Assembly: GCA_029309925.1 (NCBI GenBank)
Contig: JARKND010000005.1
Location: forward strand, 1,426,001-1,490,000
From: Fulvivirgaceae bacterium JP3-4
GTDB taxonomy: Bacteria > Bacteroidota > Bacteroidia > Cytophagales > Cyclobacteriaceae
DNA: 64,000 nucleotides
Reading direction: 5' to 3'
The first letter of the stretch is position 1. Every line of letters begins with the position of its first letter. Shown piece by piece: positions 33,864-41,622 of the stretch. The notes under the pieces are model-generated. The model saw nothing but the letters and a program-made list of their open reading frames with translations, did no database searches and had not been told where the DNA came from. Made by a program: the position numbers and the translations under genes.

Positions 33864-34880
33864 ATGCTTTTGTCACCGAAAGTTCTCGTGACCATTGTTG
33901 TATACGCTTGCCTCGCGCCCCATTCCGCATTTGCGCAGGAGTTTCAGCAGGGCATTAAAGCTGATTATTACAACGGAGTCGATTTTAACTTTTTTGTGCT
34001 TTCAAGGGTAGAAAAGAAGATCGGCTTCTCGCGAAAGTTAAAAAGCCCCGCACCCGGTGTTGGCAAAGAATATTTTTCCATCCGCTACAGCGGAAGCATC
34101 CGCGCTCCCCGGACCGGACTTTACAATTTCTATGTGGTCGCTGATGATGGCGTGCGCGTTCGGGTTAACCATGAGCTTATCATTAACGCGTGGGTTGAGC
34201 AGGAAGCCACGTCATACGTTGGCAGCATCATGCTCGACAAGGATGAAGTGTATGATATTGACATTGAATATTATAACTCCATTGTTCATTCCGTATTCAA
34301 TATCCGGTGGGAATTGCCGATGGAACAAAATCAATTGTTTAATCTTGGTTATCAGCCCGAGGTTGTTGAAATCCCCACAAGTGTCCTTACTCCATCCCGC
34401 TCGAATGCAAAACAACGAAGAACGCTTTTAGTCGGGCGGGTGCCGGTGTCAGCGGAACGATCCGTAGTCGAGGAAGTGAAACCAGTAACTCAGCTGGCCA
34501 GAAAGAAACGGCCAGTGTCACAGACTGAAATCATTGAACACAAACCAATCATCTTAAAGACAGTTGTATTTGATCAGCAGAGCGCTGTGCTTAAAGCGGA
34601 AGCATCGCTGGAACTTGACAATCTTATTAAATACCTGAAGACATACGAAACGAAAAAAATTCAGATTGCGGGTTACACGGATTATGCCGGAGACTCTCTC
34701 GACAATCAGGTTTTGTCGGAACAACGCGCTAAAACAGTTGCACAGTATCTGGCCAAGGGCGGAATAGACGGAGCGCGCATTTCCAGCAAAGGTTTCGGAA
34801 GTCGTTTTCCACTTGTGGTAAGCAAAAACCTGAAAGAACGCAGCGCCAACCGAAGGGTTGAATTCACTATTGTCGACTAA
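33864..34880 (+). CDS. PA14-domain OmpA-like protein
   Basis: 338 residues: signal peptide (about 1-24, HSAFAQ), a PA14 domain at about 25-150 (GIKADYYNGVDFNFFVLSRVEKKIGF ... GLYNFYVVADDGVRVRVNHELIINAW), a linker, then an OmpA-type peptidoglycan-binding domain (about 225-338). The latter has VFDQQSAVLKAEASLELDNL, IAGYTDYAGDSLDNQVLSEQRAKTVAQYL and RSANRRVEFTI. It probably links a carbohydrate-binding PA14 module to the cell wall in the periplasm. It is monocistronic. Confidence 0.9.
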   Translation: MLLSPKVLVTIVVYACLAPHSAFAQEFQQGIKADYYNGVDFNFFVLSRVEKKIGFSRKLKSPAPGVGKEYFSIRYSGSIRAPRTGLYNFYVVADDGVRVRVNHELIINAWVEQEATSYVGSIMLDKDEVYDIDIEYYNSIVHSVFNIRWELPMEQNQLFNLGYQPEVVEIPTSVLTPSRSNAKQRRTLLVGRVPVSAERSVVEEVKPVTQLARKKRPVSQTEIIEHKPIILKTVVFDQQSAVLKAEASLELDNLIKYLKTYETKKIQIAGYTDYAGDSLDNQVLSEQRAKTVAQYLAKGGIDGARISSKGFGSRFPLVVSKNLKERSANRRVEFTIVD

Positions 34881-34896
34881 CTGCAGGATTTGCCAA

Positions 34897-35040
34897 TTAA
34901 TTGAAATATGTCGCCTGTCGGATAACGGTTACCACAAGGACTACAAGCACGATACAGGCTATTCCAATCACCAGCGAAGCTGGCGTCTTCTTTTTGAAAA
35001 GCAAAATTGCGAGGAACAGATCGAATAAAAAGGTGATCAT
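34897..35040 (-). CDS. small two-helix membrane protein
   Basis: A 47-residue frame on the minus strand begins MITFLFDLFLAILLFKKKT and continues with one more hydrophobic helix (LVIGIACIVLVVLVVTVI), with a basic loop between. The composition strongly suggests a real small membrane protein although it is below usual gene-finder length. It sits between the OmpA-like gene (convergent) and the kinase-like gene (divergent). Function unknown. Confidence 0.5.
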   Translation of the reverse strand: MITFLFDLFLAILLFKKKTPASLVIGIACIVLVVLVVTVIRQATYFN

Positions 35041-35147
35041 GAAGTGAAGTTAACAATTTTGAATGCGATGGTCAAATTTCATCATTTATTGCGCTCATCG
35101 TATCTTGAGCGCTGCACACCTGATCGCCCCCAATAAAACCTGTTGTT

Positions 35148-35981
35148 ATGGAACTGCGGAACATTGAAATTTTTTTCCTGAACACACTCCTTAAGATTTG
35201 TATGGCGGGTGTTGGTCTTATTCTGGTATCAGATATCGCTTTGTTTCCTGAAGATCGCCTGTCGATTTCAATCGATGTGACAATTTTTACCGCCTCAGTT
35301 GCGGCTTACCTCGTGCGTATGAAATTTCCAACTCTCGCAGTCTTCATCATCACCACCATTGCACTCGGTGCGATGCTTTACCAGTGTCTGAACGTCCCGG
35401 CCAATACGACCACTTCATTATCGATTATCCTGGTTGTGGGTTTCATCTACTCGGTCATGCTGAAGGGAAGGACAATGATTGCAATGCACGTGGTTGCTTT
35501 TGCTGTTGTTCACGGTATCTTTCTCATTCAGTTTCAGAATCCCGAGCTGCGTTTTTCCGCGAAGGTGAATGATGTCATTACGGTGGCAATTACGTATAGC
35601 ATCCTTTATTTCATTCTGGCCTTCGCTACAGCTTTCATTAAAAGTTCTTACGATCGCATTTACAGGGATCTCACATCGCTGAATGCACACCTTGAGGAAA
35701 CAGTACGAGAGCGGACAGGTAAAATTCAGATTCAAAACGAAGCACTGGTGAAATACAGTTACACGAATGCACATCACCTGCGCGGACCGGTTGCAAGGCT
35801 GCTCGGCCTCGCAAACCTTTCGAGGATCAAAACCAATCTGACCTGTATGGATATTATTTCAAAAATGGAAGAACAGGCCAGGGAGATCGATGAGGTGGTG
35901 AAACAGATCAATAAAGATCTTGAAGTGGATGATCACCTTGATGTCATCCCAGCGAAGCAGTTGTCCAAAGTCAGTGGTTGA
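35148..35981 (+). CDS. membrane protein with histidine-kinase phosphoacceptor region but no ATPase domain
   Basis: 277 residues: six membrane helices (about 10-175), a coiled-coil linker (DLTSLNAHLEETVRERTGKIQIQNEAL), then an H-box NAHHLRGPVARLLGLANL (His near residue 210) of the HisKA type used by many Cytophagales kinases (AHxLRxPVArixGL). The protein ends about 60 residues later at SKVSG; the catalytic ATPase domain (N, G1, G2 boxes) is missing. It may be a phosphoacceptor served by another kinase, or a truncated gene. Downstream sequence goes straight into a terminator, so I do not see a lost ATPase remnant. Confidence 0.75.
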   Translation: MELRNIEIFFLNTLLKICMAGVGLILVSDIALFPEDRLSISIDVTIFTASVAAYLVRMKFPTLAVFIITTIALGAMLYQCLNVPANTTTSLSIILVVGFIYSVMLKGRTMIAMHVVAFAVVHGIFLIQFQNPELRFSAKVNDVITVAITYSILYFILAFATAFIKSSYDRIYRDLTSLNAHLEETVRERTGKIQIQNEALVKYSYTNAHHLRGPVARLLGLANLSRIKTNLTCMDIISKMEEQAREIDEVVKQINKDLEVDDHLDVIPAKQLSKVSG

Positions 35982-35986
35982 AAAAA

Positions 35987-36012
35987 GAGGGAAACCTGGT
36001 CGGGCTTCCCTC
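35987..36012. terminator. bidirectional intrinsic terminator
   Basis: GAGGGAAACC pairs with GGCTTCCCTC with one mismatch around a short loop; the plus-strand upstream side is A-rich. It lies between the convergent kinase-like gene and the low-complexity gene. Confidence 0.65.
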
Positions 36013-36046
36013 TGCTTAAACAATGGACAGATTTATGAAAAATGAA

Positions 36047-36700
36047 TTATTGGTCACGATCGTTGTTGTCCCCCGATCTGTTCTTCTTCGCTTTCTTATA
36101 TGATTTCTTGGTAGTGCCGGAGTCGCTTTGTGTGCCTGAACTGTTACCTGTTCCTGTTGTGCCGGAATTCACCGTGCCTGTTGTCCCATCGTTTCCTGAT
36201 GTTGAATTACCTGTTGGCCCTGTTCCGGTTGTTCCACTCGTATTCCCTCCCGTAGGATTAGTGGTGGTGTTCCCTGACCCTTCTCCTGTCGGCTGTGTAT
36301 CGCTTGTTCCGGTTGCACCTGTTCTGTTATCAGACCCGGTTGTTGTTCTGGAGCCGGTGTTGTATCGTGTTGAACCGGAATTCTGCTGAGATGATTGTTG
36401 CCTTTGCATGGTTGTATCGTACGGTGTGCTTCCTGATGTTGTTCCCTGTGTTCCCATAGTATCGGAATCCTGCTGTGTGCTATCAGCGTTTTGCTGCGTG
36501 TTGTCATAGTCATTGCCCGAAGTCCTCGAGCGTCTGCGTGTGTCCTGCGTTCCTTGTTGGCCGGTCTTGTCGTTGCGATATTCGTCAGTGTTTGTCCGCT
36601 GCTGATTTTGTGTTCCCGTGGATGTCGTGTCAGTCTGCGCCTGAACAGCAGCCACACCAAAGAGCAGTGAACCTGCAATTGTTAATGCTATTTTTCTCAT
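36047..36700 (-). CDS. exported Ser/Thr/Gln/Asn/Gly-rich low-complexity protein
   Basis: 217 residues with a signal peptide (MRKIALTIAGSLLFGVAAVQAQ) followed by almost pure low-complexity sequence (TDTTSTGTQNQQRTNTDEYRND ... GNTTTNPTGGNTSGTTGTG) and a basic tail (KKSYKKAKKNRSGDNN). No fold is recognisable. The opening TDTTSTGTQNQQ and QYRTD/EYRND words also occur in the protein at 49633-50358, so the two are probably distant paralogues. It may be an extracellular matrix or intrinsically disordered envelope protein. Confidence 0.75.
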   Translation of the reverse strand: MRKIALTIAGSLLFGVAAVQAQTDTTSTGTQNQQRTNTDEYRNDKTGQQGTQDTRRRSRTSGNDYDNTQQNADSTQQDSDTMGTQGTTSGSTPYDTTMQRQQSSQQNSGSTRYNTGSRTTTGSDNRTGATGTSDTQPTGEGSGNTTTNPTGGNTSGTTGTGPTGNSTSGNDGTTGTVNSGTTGTGNSSGTQSDSGTTKKSYKKAKKNRSGDNNDRDQ

Positions 36701-36758
36701 ATCTTGTTTTCGTTTATGTTTGTGCGGTCATTCCTGTAAAATCGTGCCCGGAGATTTT

Positions 36759-37166
36759 TTACACATAGCCATTGCGTTGTGATTTCCCTTTTGGTGCACG
36801 ACTGTTCAACATAGCAACGACCATCCATCCGAGAAGGAAAACGAGTTGAACTATTCCGTCTGTCAGGTAGACATCGGAAATAGTGCCGCTGAGTGCATAA
36901 TAAAAATCGATGACAACAAATGCGATCGCACTGAGCCCGCCAAGCAGTATCGCGGTTAAGCTTCGCGGTTGTGTGAGCTGATACAGCAACGCAACAGCGA
37001 TCGGTAGCAGCAAAGCGCCCACTGTTTTTACCAGCCACACATCTGTTTTCGGGCCTGTTACATCCATAAAACTCTCGATATGCAAAATTGGCCATAATGC
37101 TGTCAGCAGTATGTATATGCTTTGTAGAGTGATCAGTATTCGTTCAAATCTCATTTTTTCCTTCAT
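36759..37166 (-). CDS. four-helix membrane protein of unknown function
   Basis: I take ATG 37166 because it has a good ribosome site (GAGGAG, 6 bases upstream); the open frame to 37289 lacks one. The 135-residue product has four membrane helices: LITLQSIYILLTALWPILH, TVGALLLPIAVALLYQL, AILLGGLSAIAFVVIDFYYAL and IVQLVFLLGWMVVAM. No family recognised with confidence. It is 58 bp upstream of the low-complexity gene on the same strand. Confidence 0.7.
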   Translation of the reverse strand: MKEKMRFERILITLQSIYILLTALWPILHIESFMDVTGPKTDVWLVKTVGALLLPIAVALLYQLTQPRSLTAILLGGLSAIAFVVIDFYYALSGTISDVYLTDGIVQLVFLLGWMVVAMLNSRAPKGKSQRNGYV

Positions 37167-37305
37167 TGGTTGACTCCTCGCAGAATGCAGTCTACAGTAT
37201 GACGCTTTTATCCTCCACAATGCTTTGTATTTCACGCACAGCCAGCTATTCAGCCATGCGGAATGGATTTTCACCCTGCCTCGGTTCAATTAAACATGAA
37301 ATACT

Positions 37306-37854
37306 ATGATAACAAGATTAAAAACGCTTGCCCTCGCGGTCGGTTGTTTCGCGACCACACTGGCATGCGATGATGAAGACAGCGACAACAAACGAGCTCT
37401 GGCATCGACTGATAGAACTTTCGTTCAGGGCGCTGCAGTCAGTAATATTGCCGAAATTGATTTTGGCGCGCTTGCCGCGACCCGTGGGAACAGCGAGATG
37501 GTCCGCGAATACGGACAGCACATGGTGGCGGAGCATACAACTGCACACAATGAACTTCGCGCGCTTGCCGATGATTACAACAATGCCGATTTGCCTGGCG
37601 AACTGGACGCGCAACACAAACAGGTTCGTGAGCGATTGTTAAACCTCACCGGATATTCGTTCGATTCGCTTTACATCAGTTCGCAGATCGTGGACCACGA
37701 GATGACGCTCGATATTTTTCAGACTGAATTGTCAGGTGGAGTGGAGCAGCCCATAAAGACTTATGCGCAGAAGTACCAGCCGCACATTCAGATGCACCTT
37801 GAAAAGGCTGATAGCATCATGAATGTTCTGCTCGCTGATCCACAGTCGGACTAA
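37306..37854 (+). CDS. DUF4142 envelope lipoprotein
   Basis: 182 residues with a lipoprotein-like signal (MITRLKTLALAVGCFATTLACDDE). A DUF4142 ferritin-like helical domain follows: TFVQGAAVSNIAEIDFGALAATRGNSEMVREYGQHMVAEHTTAHNELRALA, typical of the family (exported, stress-related, all alpha). The His/Glu placement resembles ferritin-like bundles but metal binding is not shown. It is closed by a strong terminator. Confidence 0.88.
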   Translation: MITRLKTLALAVGCFATTLACDDEDSDNKRALASTDRTFVQGAAVSNIAEIDFGALAATRGNSEMVREYGQHMVAEHTTAHNELRALADDYNNADLPGELDAQHKQVRERLLNLTGYSFDSLYISSQIVDHEMTLDIFQTELSGGVEQPIKTYAQKYQPHIQMHLEKADSIMNVLLADPQSD

Positions 37855-37870
37855 TCTGAACGTTGCAAAA

Positions 37871-37899
37871 AAAGGCCGGGACAAATCGTCCCGGCCTTT
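37871..37899. terminator. strong bidirectional intrinsic terminator
   Basis: AAAGGCCGGGAC and GTCCCGGCCTTT pair perfectly over 12 bp around a five-base loop, with A and T flanks. It serves the convergent DUF4142 (plus) and SPW-repeat (minus) genes. Confidence 0.92.
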
Positions 37900-37926
37900 T
37901 CAAACTCAACGAATTTATTTGTACTT

Positions 37927-38322
37927 CTAATGTGCGTGGCGATGGCGCATTGAATCGTCTGCAGCTCTTGTTCTTGTTGATGGAACAGTGTCGGTCATCA
38001 GCGCTGCACCGATCTCGAGAATACCAAGCACCAGGTGCGGCACGTAGACGTAGTCGTTGAAACCGAAGATCCAGGGAGAGGCCGCCAGGAAAATCCCTGA
38101 AAACAAGTCCAGGTTCAGGTGCGTTTTCATCGAAAGCGTTCGCGAAACACTATACTCGTAGTCCGTCATCAAACTGTAAAGAATTGCTCCTGCACCCAGT
38201 ATCACTGGTACCCATGTCTCAGCCCCATTCCGCGCGAAATCAAACAACCACGGAGATGCTATCAGTAATGCGCCCATCAGGTAGTCTAATACCCCATGAA
38301 CACGTGTTGAAATAATTTTCAT
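37927..38322 (-). CDS. SPW-repeat membrane protein
   Basis: ATG 38322 (MKIISTRVHGVLDYLMG) gives 131 residues. Two copies of the SPW repeat are seen, GVLDYLMGALLIASPWLFDF and HLNLDLFSGIFLAASPWIFGF, each with its S-P-W motif, and four membrane helices in all. The C-terminus is His/Arg-rich (DSMRHRHAH). Function unknown; SPW proteins are small inner-membrane proteins often near stress genes. A ten-residue longer start at 38352 is less likely. Confidence 0.87.
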   Translation of the reverse strand: MKIISTRVHGVLDYLMGALLIASPWLFDFARNGAETWVPVILGAGAILYSLMTDYEYSVSRTLSMKTHLNLDLFSGIFLAASPWIFGFNDYVYVPHLVLGILEIGAALMTDTVPSTRTRAADDSMRHRHAH

Positions 38323-38441
38323 AATATTAAACGTTTGGACAGGGTCCGTCAAACATTCATGCCTCTTGTCTTAAACCTGACTGGCTGCGAAAAAAAATAC
38401 GCGGACCTCCTGCGGGCCGTCACAACGGTGTGGCTGGAGTT

Positions 38442-39425
38442 TTACATCCGGACAGCCTCGCGGTTATAGCGGTTCTTGTATTCAACCGGGGACAAACCGG
38501 TCGTGCGTTTGAAGATGGAACGGAACGCTTTGTTGTCTGAATAGCCCACATCATCCATAATCTCATCAACATTCTTGCGGCTGGTCTCGAAACTCTTTTT
38601 GGCGGCTTCGATCTTCACCCGCTGAATATATTCAGTGACTGTATTCGAAGTGGCTTTTTTAAACCTTCGTTCAAGACTTCTCCGGCCAATCGCAAACATG
38701 GACGACAGCTGATCAACTGTGATGCGTTGGCGGAAATGATTCTCGATGTACTCCTGCGCTTTTTTGATTTCCTCGTCCTGATGATCGCGCTGGCCCTTGA
38801 ACATAATGAAGGGTGACTGGCTGTCACGGTCGATTTCAATCTGATAATATTTCGAACAGAGGATCGCCATCTCGCGATCTGTATATTTTTCCATGAGGTA
38901 GAGGAGCAGATTCCAGAATGAGTTCGCTCCACCGCTGGAGTATATTCCGCTTTCTTCTGTGATAATCTTTTCCGAGACCAGGTTTACATCGGGAAACAAT
39001 TTGCGGAAATCGGATGCCGACAACCAATGTGTAGCACACCGTTTCCCTTTGAGCAGTCCTGTGCCTGCGAGCAGAAATGCACCTACACACAAACTCGCCA
39101 CCTCTGCACCTCGCCTGTATTGCTCTACAATCCATGGGAAAAATTCCTTGTTCATGTCGACAACCGTTTGCCAGTCGCCATTTACCGCGGGGATGATAAT
39201 GAGGTCAGACTTGAAAGAATCATGAATCGTTTTGTCCGGCACGACATTGAAGAAGCGGTCGTAGCATTGTGCATCTCTTGTCAGCCCGACCAGCTGCACA
39301 TTGAACAGGCGAGGCTTCTTGAAATTTTCAAGAAAGTCGTTGGCTTTTGTGAATAGTGTGTACGGACCTTCTATGCAACTCAATGCCGCTGCACCCCGAG
39401 GCACCAGGATCGAAATGTTCTTCAT
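38442..39425 (-). CDS. GlxA-type AraC-family transcriptional regulator (DJ-1/PfpI fused to HTH)
   Basis: 327 residues: an N-terminal DJ-1/PfpI-like domain (about 1-200), with the nucleophile-elbow-like Cys in AEVASLCVGAFLLAGTGLLKGKRCATHW, and a C-terminal AraC DNA-binding domain (about 220-320: RITVDQLSSMFAIGRRSLERRFKKATSNTVTEYIQRVKIE ... VGYSDNKAFRSIFKRTTGLSPVEYKNRY). The ligand is unknown. It stands alone with a 130-bp leader. Confidence 0.93.
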   Translation of the reverse strand: MKNISILVPRGAAALSCIEGPYTLFTKANDFLENFKKPRLFNVQLVGLTRDAQCYDRFFNVVPDKTIHDSFKSDLIIIPAVNGDWQTVVDMNKEFFPWIVEQYRRGAEVASLCVGAFLLAGTGLLKGKRCATHWLSASDFRKLFPDVNLVSEKIITEESGIYSSGGANSFWNLLLYLMEKYTDREMAILCSKYYQIEIDRDSQSPFIMFKGQRDHQDEEIKKAQEYIENHFRQRITVDQLSSMFAIGRRSLERRFKKATSNTVTEYIQRVKIEAAKKSFETSRKNVDEIMDDVGYSDNKAFRSIFKRTTGLSPVEYKNRYNREAVRM

Positions 39426-39557
39426 GTCGCGTGAATTTGGCTTAGTAATCCAAATCTAACGTATCATTTTGACGTAATCAACCCCCTATGTTGGCGTTTT
39501 AACACCCGCGCAGGTCGCAGCGGTCTCGCGATATAATTAGGCTTAAAATCTAAAATT

Positions 39558-41168
39558 TCAACTATGCTGATGCTGCAACTTCAGTTTCTCTTCTTCCAGA
39601 TCCATCTGAGCCTCCAGATTTCTGATCACCTCATGGTCGTACCTCGGATCATTCCGTAAGGCGTGGAGCTGTTCGCGCTGCGTCTCGATGACATCGATGT
39701 AGATCTTGTAGTACTCTGTAATTTTGTCCCGCTCAGTTTCCGTAGCCTTGTCTGAGAGCAGCTTTTGGTTCAGCTCAAACGCTTTGTTCATTTGCGTATG
39801 GAGATCTTTGACGAGCCGGTTTTCTGCTATCGCAGCCCCGTACTTTTCTTCGAGGGCCTTTAAACCGATCTGCGAAAGTTTCATTTTGATCTCAGATTCC
39901 TGTTCGAGCTCAGGCCGCTGATGGTCTGGGTCATCATACCTGACAAGTTTTATGATCAAAGGTAACGTCAGGCCCTGCACTACCAGCGTCACGAGGATCA
40001 CAACGAAAGTGATAAAGAGAATGAGGTTGCGTTGTGGGAACGCCTGACCATCTGCCAGGAGCAGTGGGATGGATAGCGCAGAAGCCAGTGACACAACGCC
40101 ACGCATACCAGCCCAGCCTACGATTAGCGGACCACGCCAGCCAGGACGCGAGTCAGCTGTCGTGATAAACCTGCTTACCCAAACCGTGAAAGCAGATGAC
40201 AACAGGGTGAAGCCGATGCGTGTGATGATAATTGCAAACGAGATGATCAGCGCGTAGCCCAACGCTTCACCGATGGAGTATTCCTTCAAGCCATTGACAA
40301 TTGAGGTAAACTCGAGGCCGATGAGCAGGAACACAAGCCCGTTTAGAATAAAACTTACAGTCGACCACATGCTCGTTGATTGCAACCGTGTAGTGTGACT
40401 AAAAATACGGTGACTGCGATATGAGATAAACAATCCACCACTGACCACGGCCATCACTCCCGACAAGTGAAACTGTTCAGCTCCTAAGTACATCAGGTAG
40501 GGCGCAACCAGTGTGAGCGCTGTATCGATGTTGGGTGTTGTCGGCAGCCATCGGTGAATGGAATAAATAAGCACTGCGATTGCCACACCCACGCCAACCC
40601 CTCCGATGGTCACAAGCACAAAGTTGAATGCTGCCACGTGAAAGATGAATGTGCCAGAAATCACTGCTGCAAGCGCAAAACGAAACACAATCAAGCTCGA
40701 TGCATCATTCACCAGACTTTCGCCTTCGAGGATTGCGATCAGGCGTTTCGGAACTTTGATCCCTTTCAGAACGGATGTTGCTGCCACCGCATCTGGCGGT
40801 GAGATGATTCCACCGAGTAAGAATCCAAGCGATAAGGTGAAGCCAGGGATCACGGAGTTAGACACAACCGCCACGATGCAGGATGTCAGAATCACCAGGC
40901 CAAAAGCGAAAATGGAAATGATCCTCCGCCAGCGCCAGAAATCCTTCCAGGAAGTATTCCACGCGGCTTCATAGAGAAGTGGAGGAAGGAAAATGAGGAA
41001 GATCAGTTCGGGGTCAATGTCAAGCGAAGGCAGGCGGGGGATGAAGCTGATGCCGAGGCCGGCAATGACAAGGAAGATCGGATAGGAGATCCGGAGTTTG
41101 TCACCCAGCATCACCACGATGAGGATAACAACCACTAAAGCAAGGACAAGTAGGAGTGAATCATGCAT
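39558..41168 (-). CDS. CPA1-family Na+/H+ antiporter
   Basis: 536 residues: about 12 membrane helices (1-425) with LPPLLYEAAWNTSWKDFWRW, the ion-site region GGIISPPDAVAATSVLKGI, ILEGESLVNDASSLIVFRFA and GWAGMRGVVSLASALSIPLLL, all conserved in the NhaP/YjcE-type CPA1 family. The last 110 residues are a cytoplasmic coiled coil (EQESEIKMKLSQIGLKALEEK ...). It exchanges Na+ or K+ for H+ at the inner membrane for pH and salt homeostasis. It lies 50 bp downstream of the stressosome operon on the same strand and may be a target of it (inference). Confidence 0.94.
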   Translation of the reverse strand: MHDSLLLVLALVVVILIVVMLGDKLRISYPIFLVIAGLGISFIPRLPSLDIDPELIFLIFLPPLLYEAAWNTSWKDFWRWRRIISIFAFGLVILTSCIVAVVSNSVIPGFTLSLGFLLGGIISPPDAVAATSVLKGIKVPKRLIAILEGESLVNDASSLIVFRFALAAVISGTFIFHVAAFNFVLVTIGGVGVGVAIAVLIYSIHRWLPTTPNIDTALTLVAPYLMYLGAEQFHLSGVMAVVSGGLFISYRSHRIFSHTTRLQSTSMWSTVSFILNGLVFLLIGLEFTSIVNGLKEYSIGEALGYALIISFAIIITRIGFTLLSSAFTVWVSRFITTADSRPGWRGPLIVGWAGMRGVVSLASALSIPLLLADGQAFPQRNLILFITFVVILVTLVVQGLTLPLIIKLVRYDDPDHQRPELEQESEIKMKLSQIGLKALEEKYGAAIAENRLVKDLHTQMNKAFELNQKLLSDKATETERDKITEYYKIYIDVIETQREQLHALRNDPRYDHEVIRNLEAQMDLEEEKLKLQHQHS

Positions 41169-41219
41169 GGCCGCTCAGGGATTACCTCCCAAGATAGCCG
41201 TAAATCGGCAATGCTCTCT

Positions 41220-41621
41220 CTATGCGATAAAAGTTTTGAATTTATCGACCATGCGCTGGCCTTCTTCCATGGTAACAGGTTTTACCATGTAATCGATAGC
41301 ACCGAAGCTCAGGCACTTTCGCTTTTCGTTTTCGCTTTCGGAAGTTGAGTAGATGATAACAGGAATATTTTTGAAACGCATGTTTTGCTTCAGCTGGAGC
41401 AAGGTCTGCGACCCATTGAGCAGCGGCATGTTAAGGTCCAGTACGATCAGTTTCGGCAGGTCTTCGTCACCGGTGATGTTTTCAAGATATTCAAGCGCCT
41501 TCACTCCGTTGTCCACGAACTTGACATTTTTCTCAATGCGTGATTCGGAAAAATATTCCTGAAGGATGAGATGATCTTCCTTGTCGTCATCTACGACCAG
41601 AATTCTGATGTCGTTGCTCAT
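41220..41621 (-). CDS. single-domain response regulator
   Basis: I take ATG 41621, one base after the stop of the kinase gene (TAG-T-ATG), giving 133 residues. It is one receiver domain: VVDDDKEDH (acidic pocket), phosphoacceptor Asp in KLIVLDLNMPLLNG, Thr/Ser in VIIYSTSESE and Lys in YMVKPVTMEE. It has no output domain, so it probably works by protein contact or phosphorelay. It resembles the Rcp1-like regulators that pair with PAS kinases. It is the last gene of the stressosome operon. Confidence 0.92.
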   Translation of the reverse strand: MSNDIRILVVDDDKEDHLILQEYFSESRIEKNVKFVDNGVKALEYLENITGDEDLPKLIVLDLNMPLLNGSQTLLQLKQNMRFKNIPVIIYSTSESENEKRKCLSFGAIDYMVKPVTMEEGQRMVDKFKTFIA

Positions 41622-41622
41622 A

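Noticed and set aside
36042-36389. Pro/Val-rich plus-strand frame of 115 codons
   Set aside because: Mirror of the low-complexity gene on the minus strand; no signal or family.
37167-37289. Extension of the membrane protein to 37289
   Set aside because: No ribosome site and Cys/Trp/Arg-rich residues; the ATG at 37166 has a GAGGAG site.
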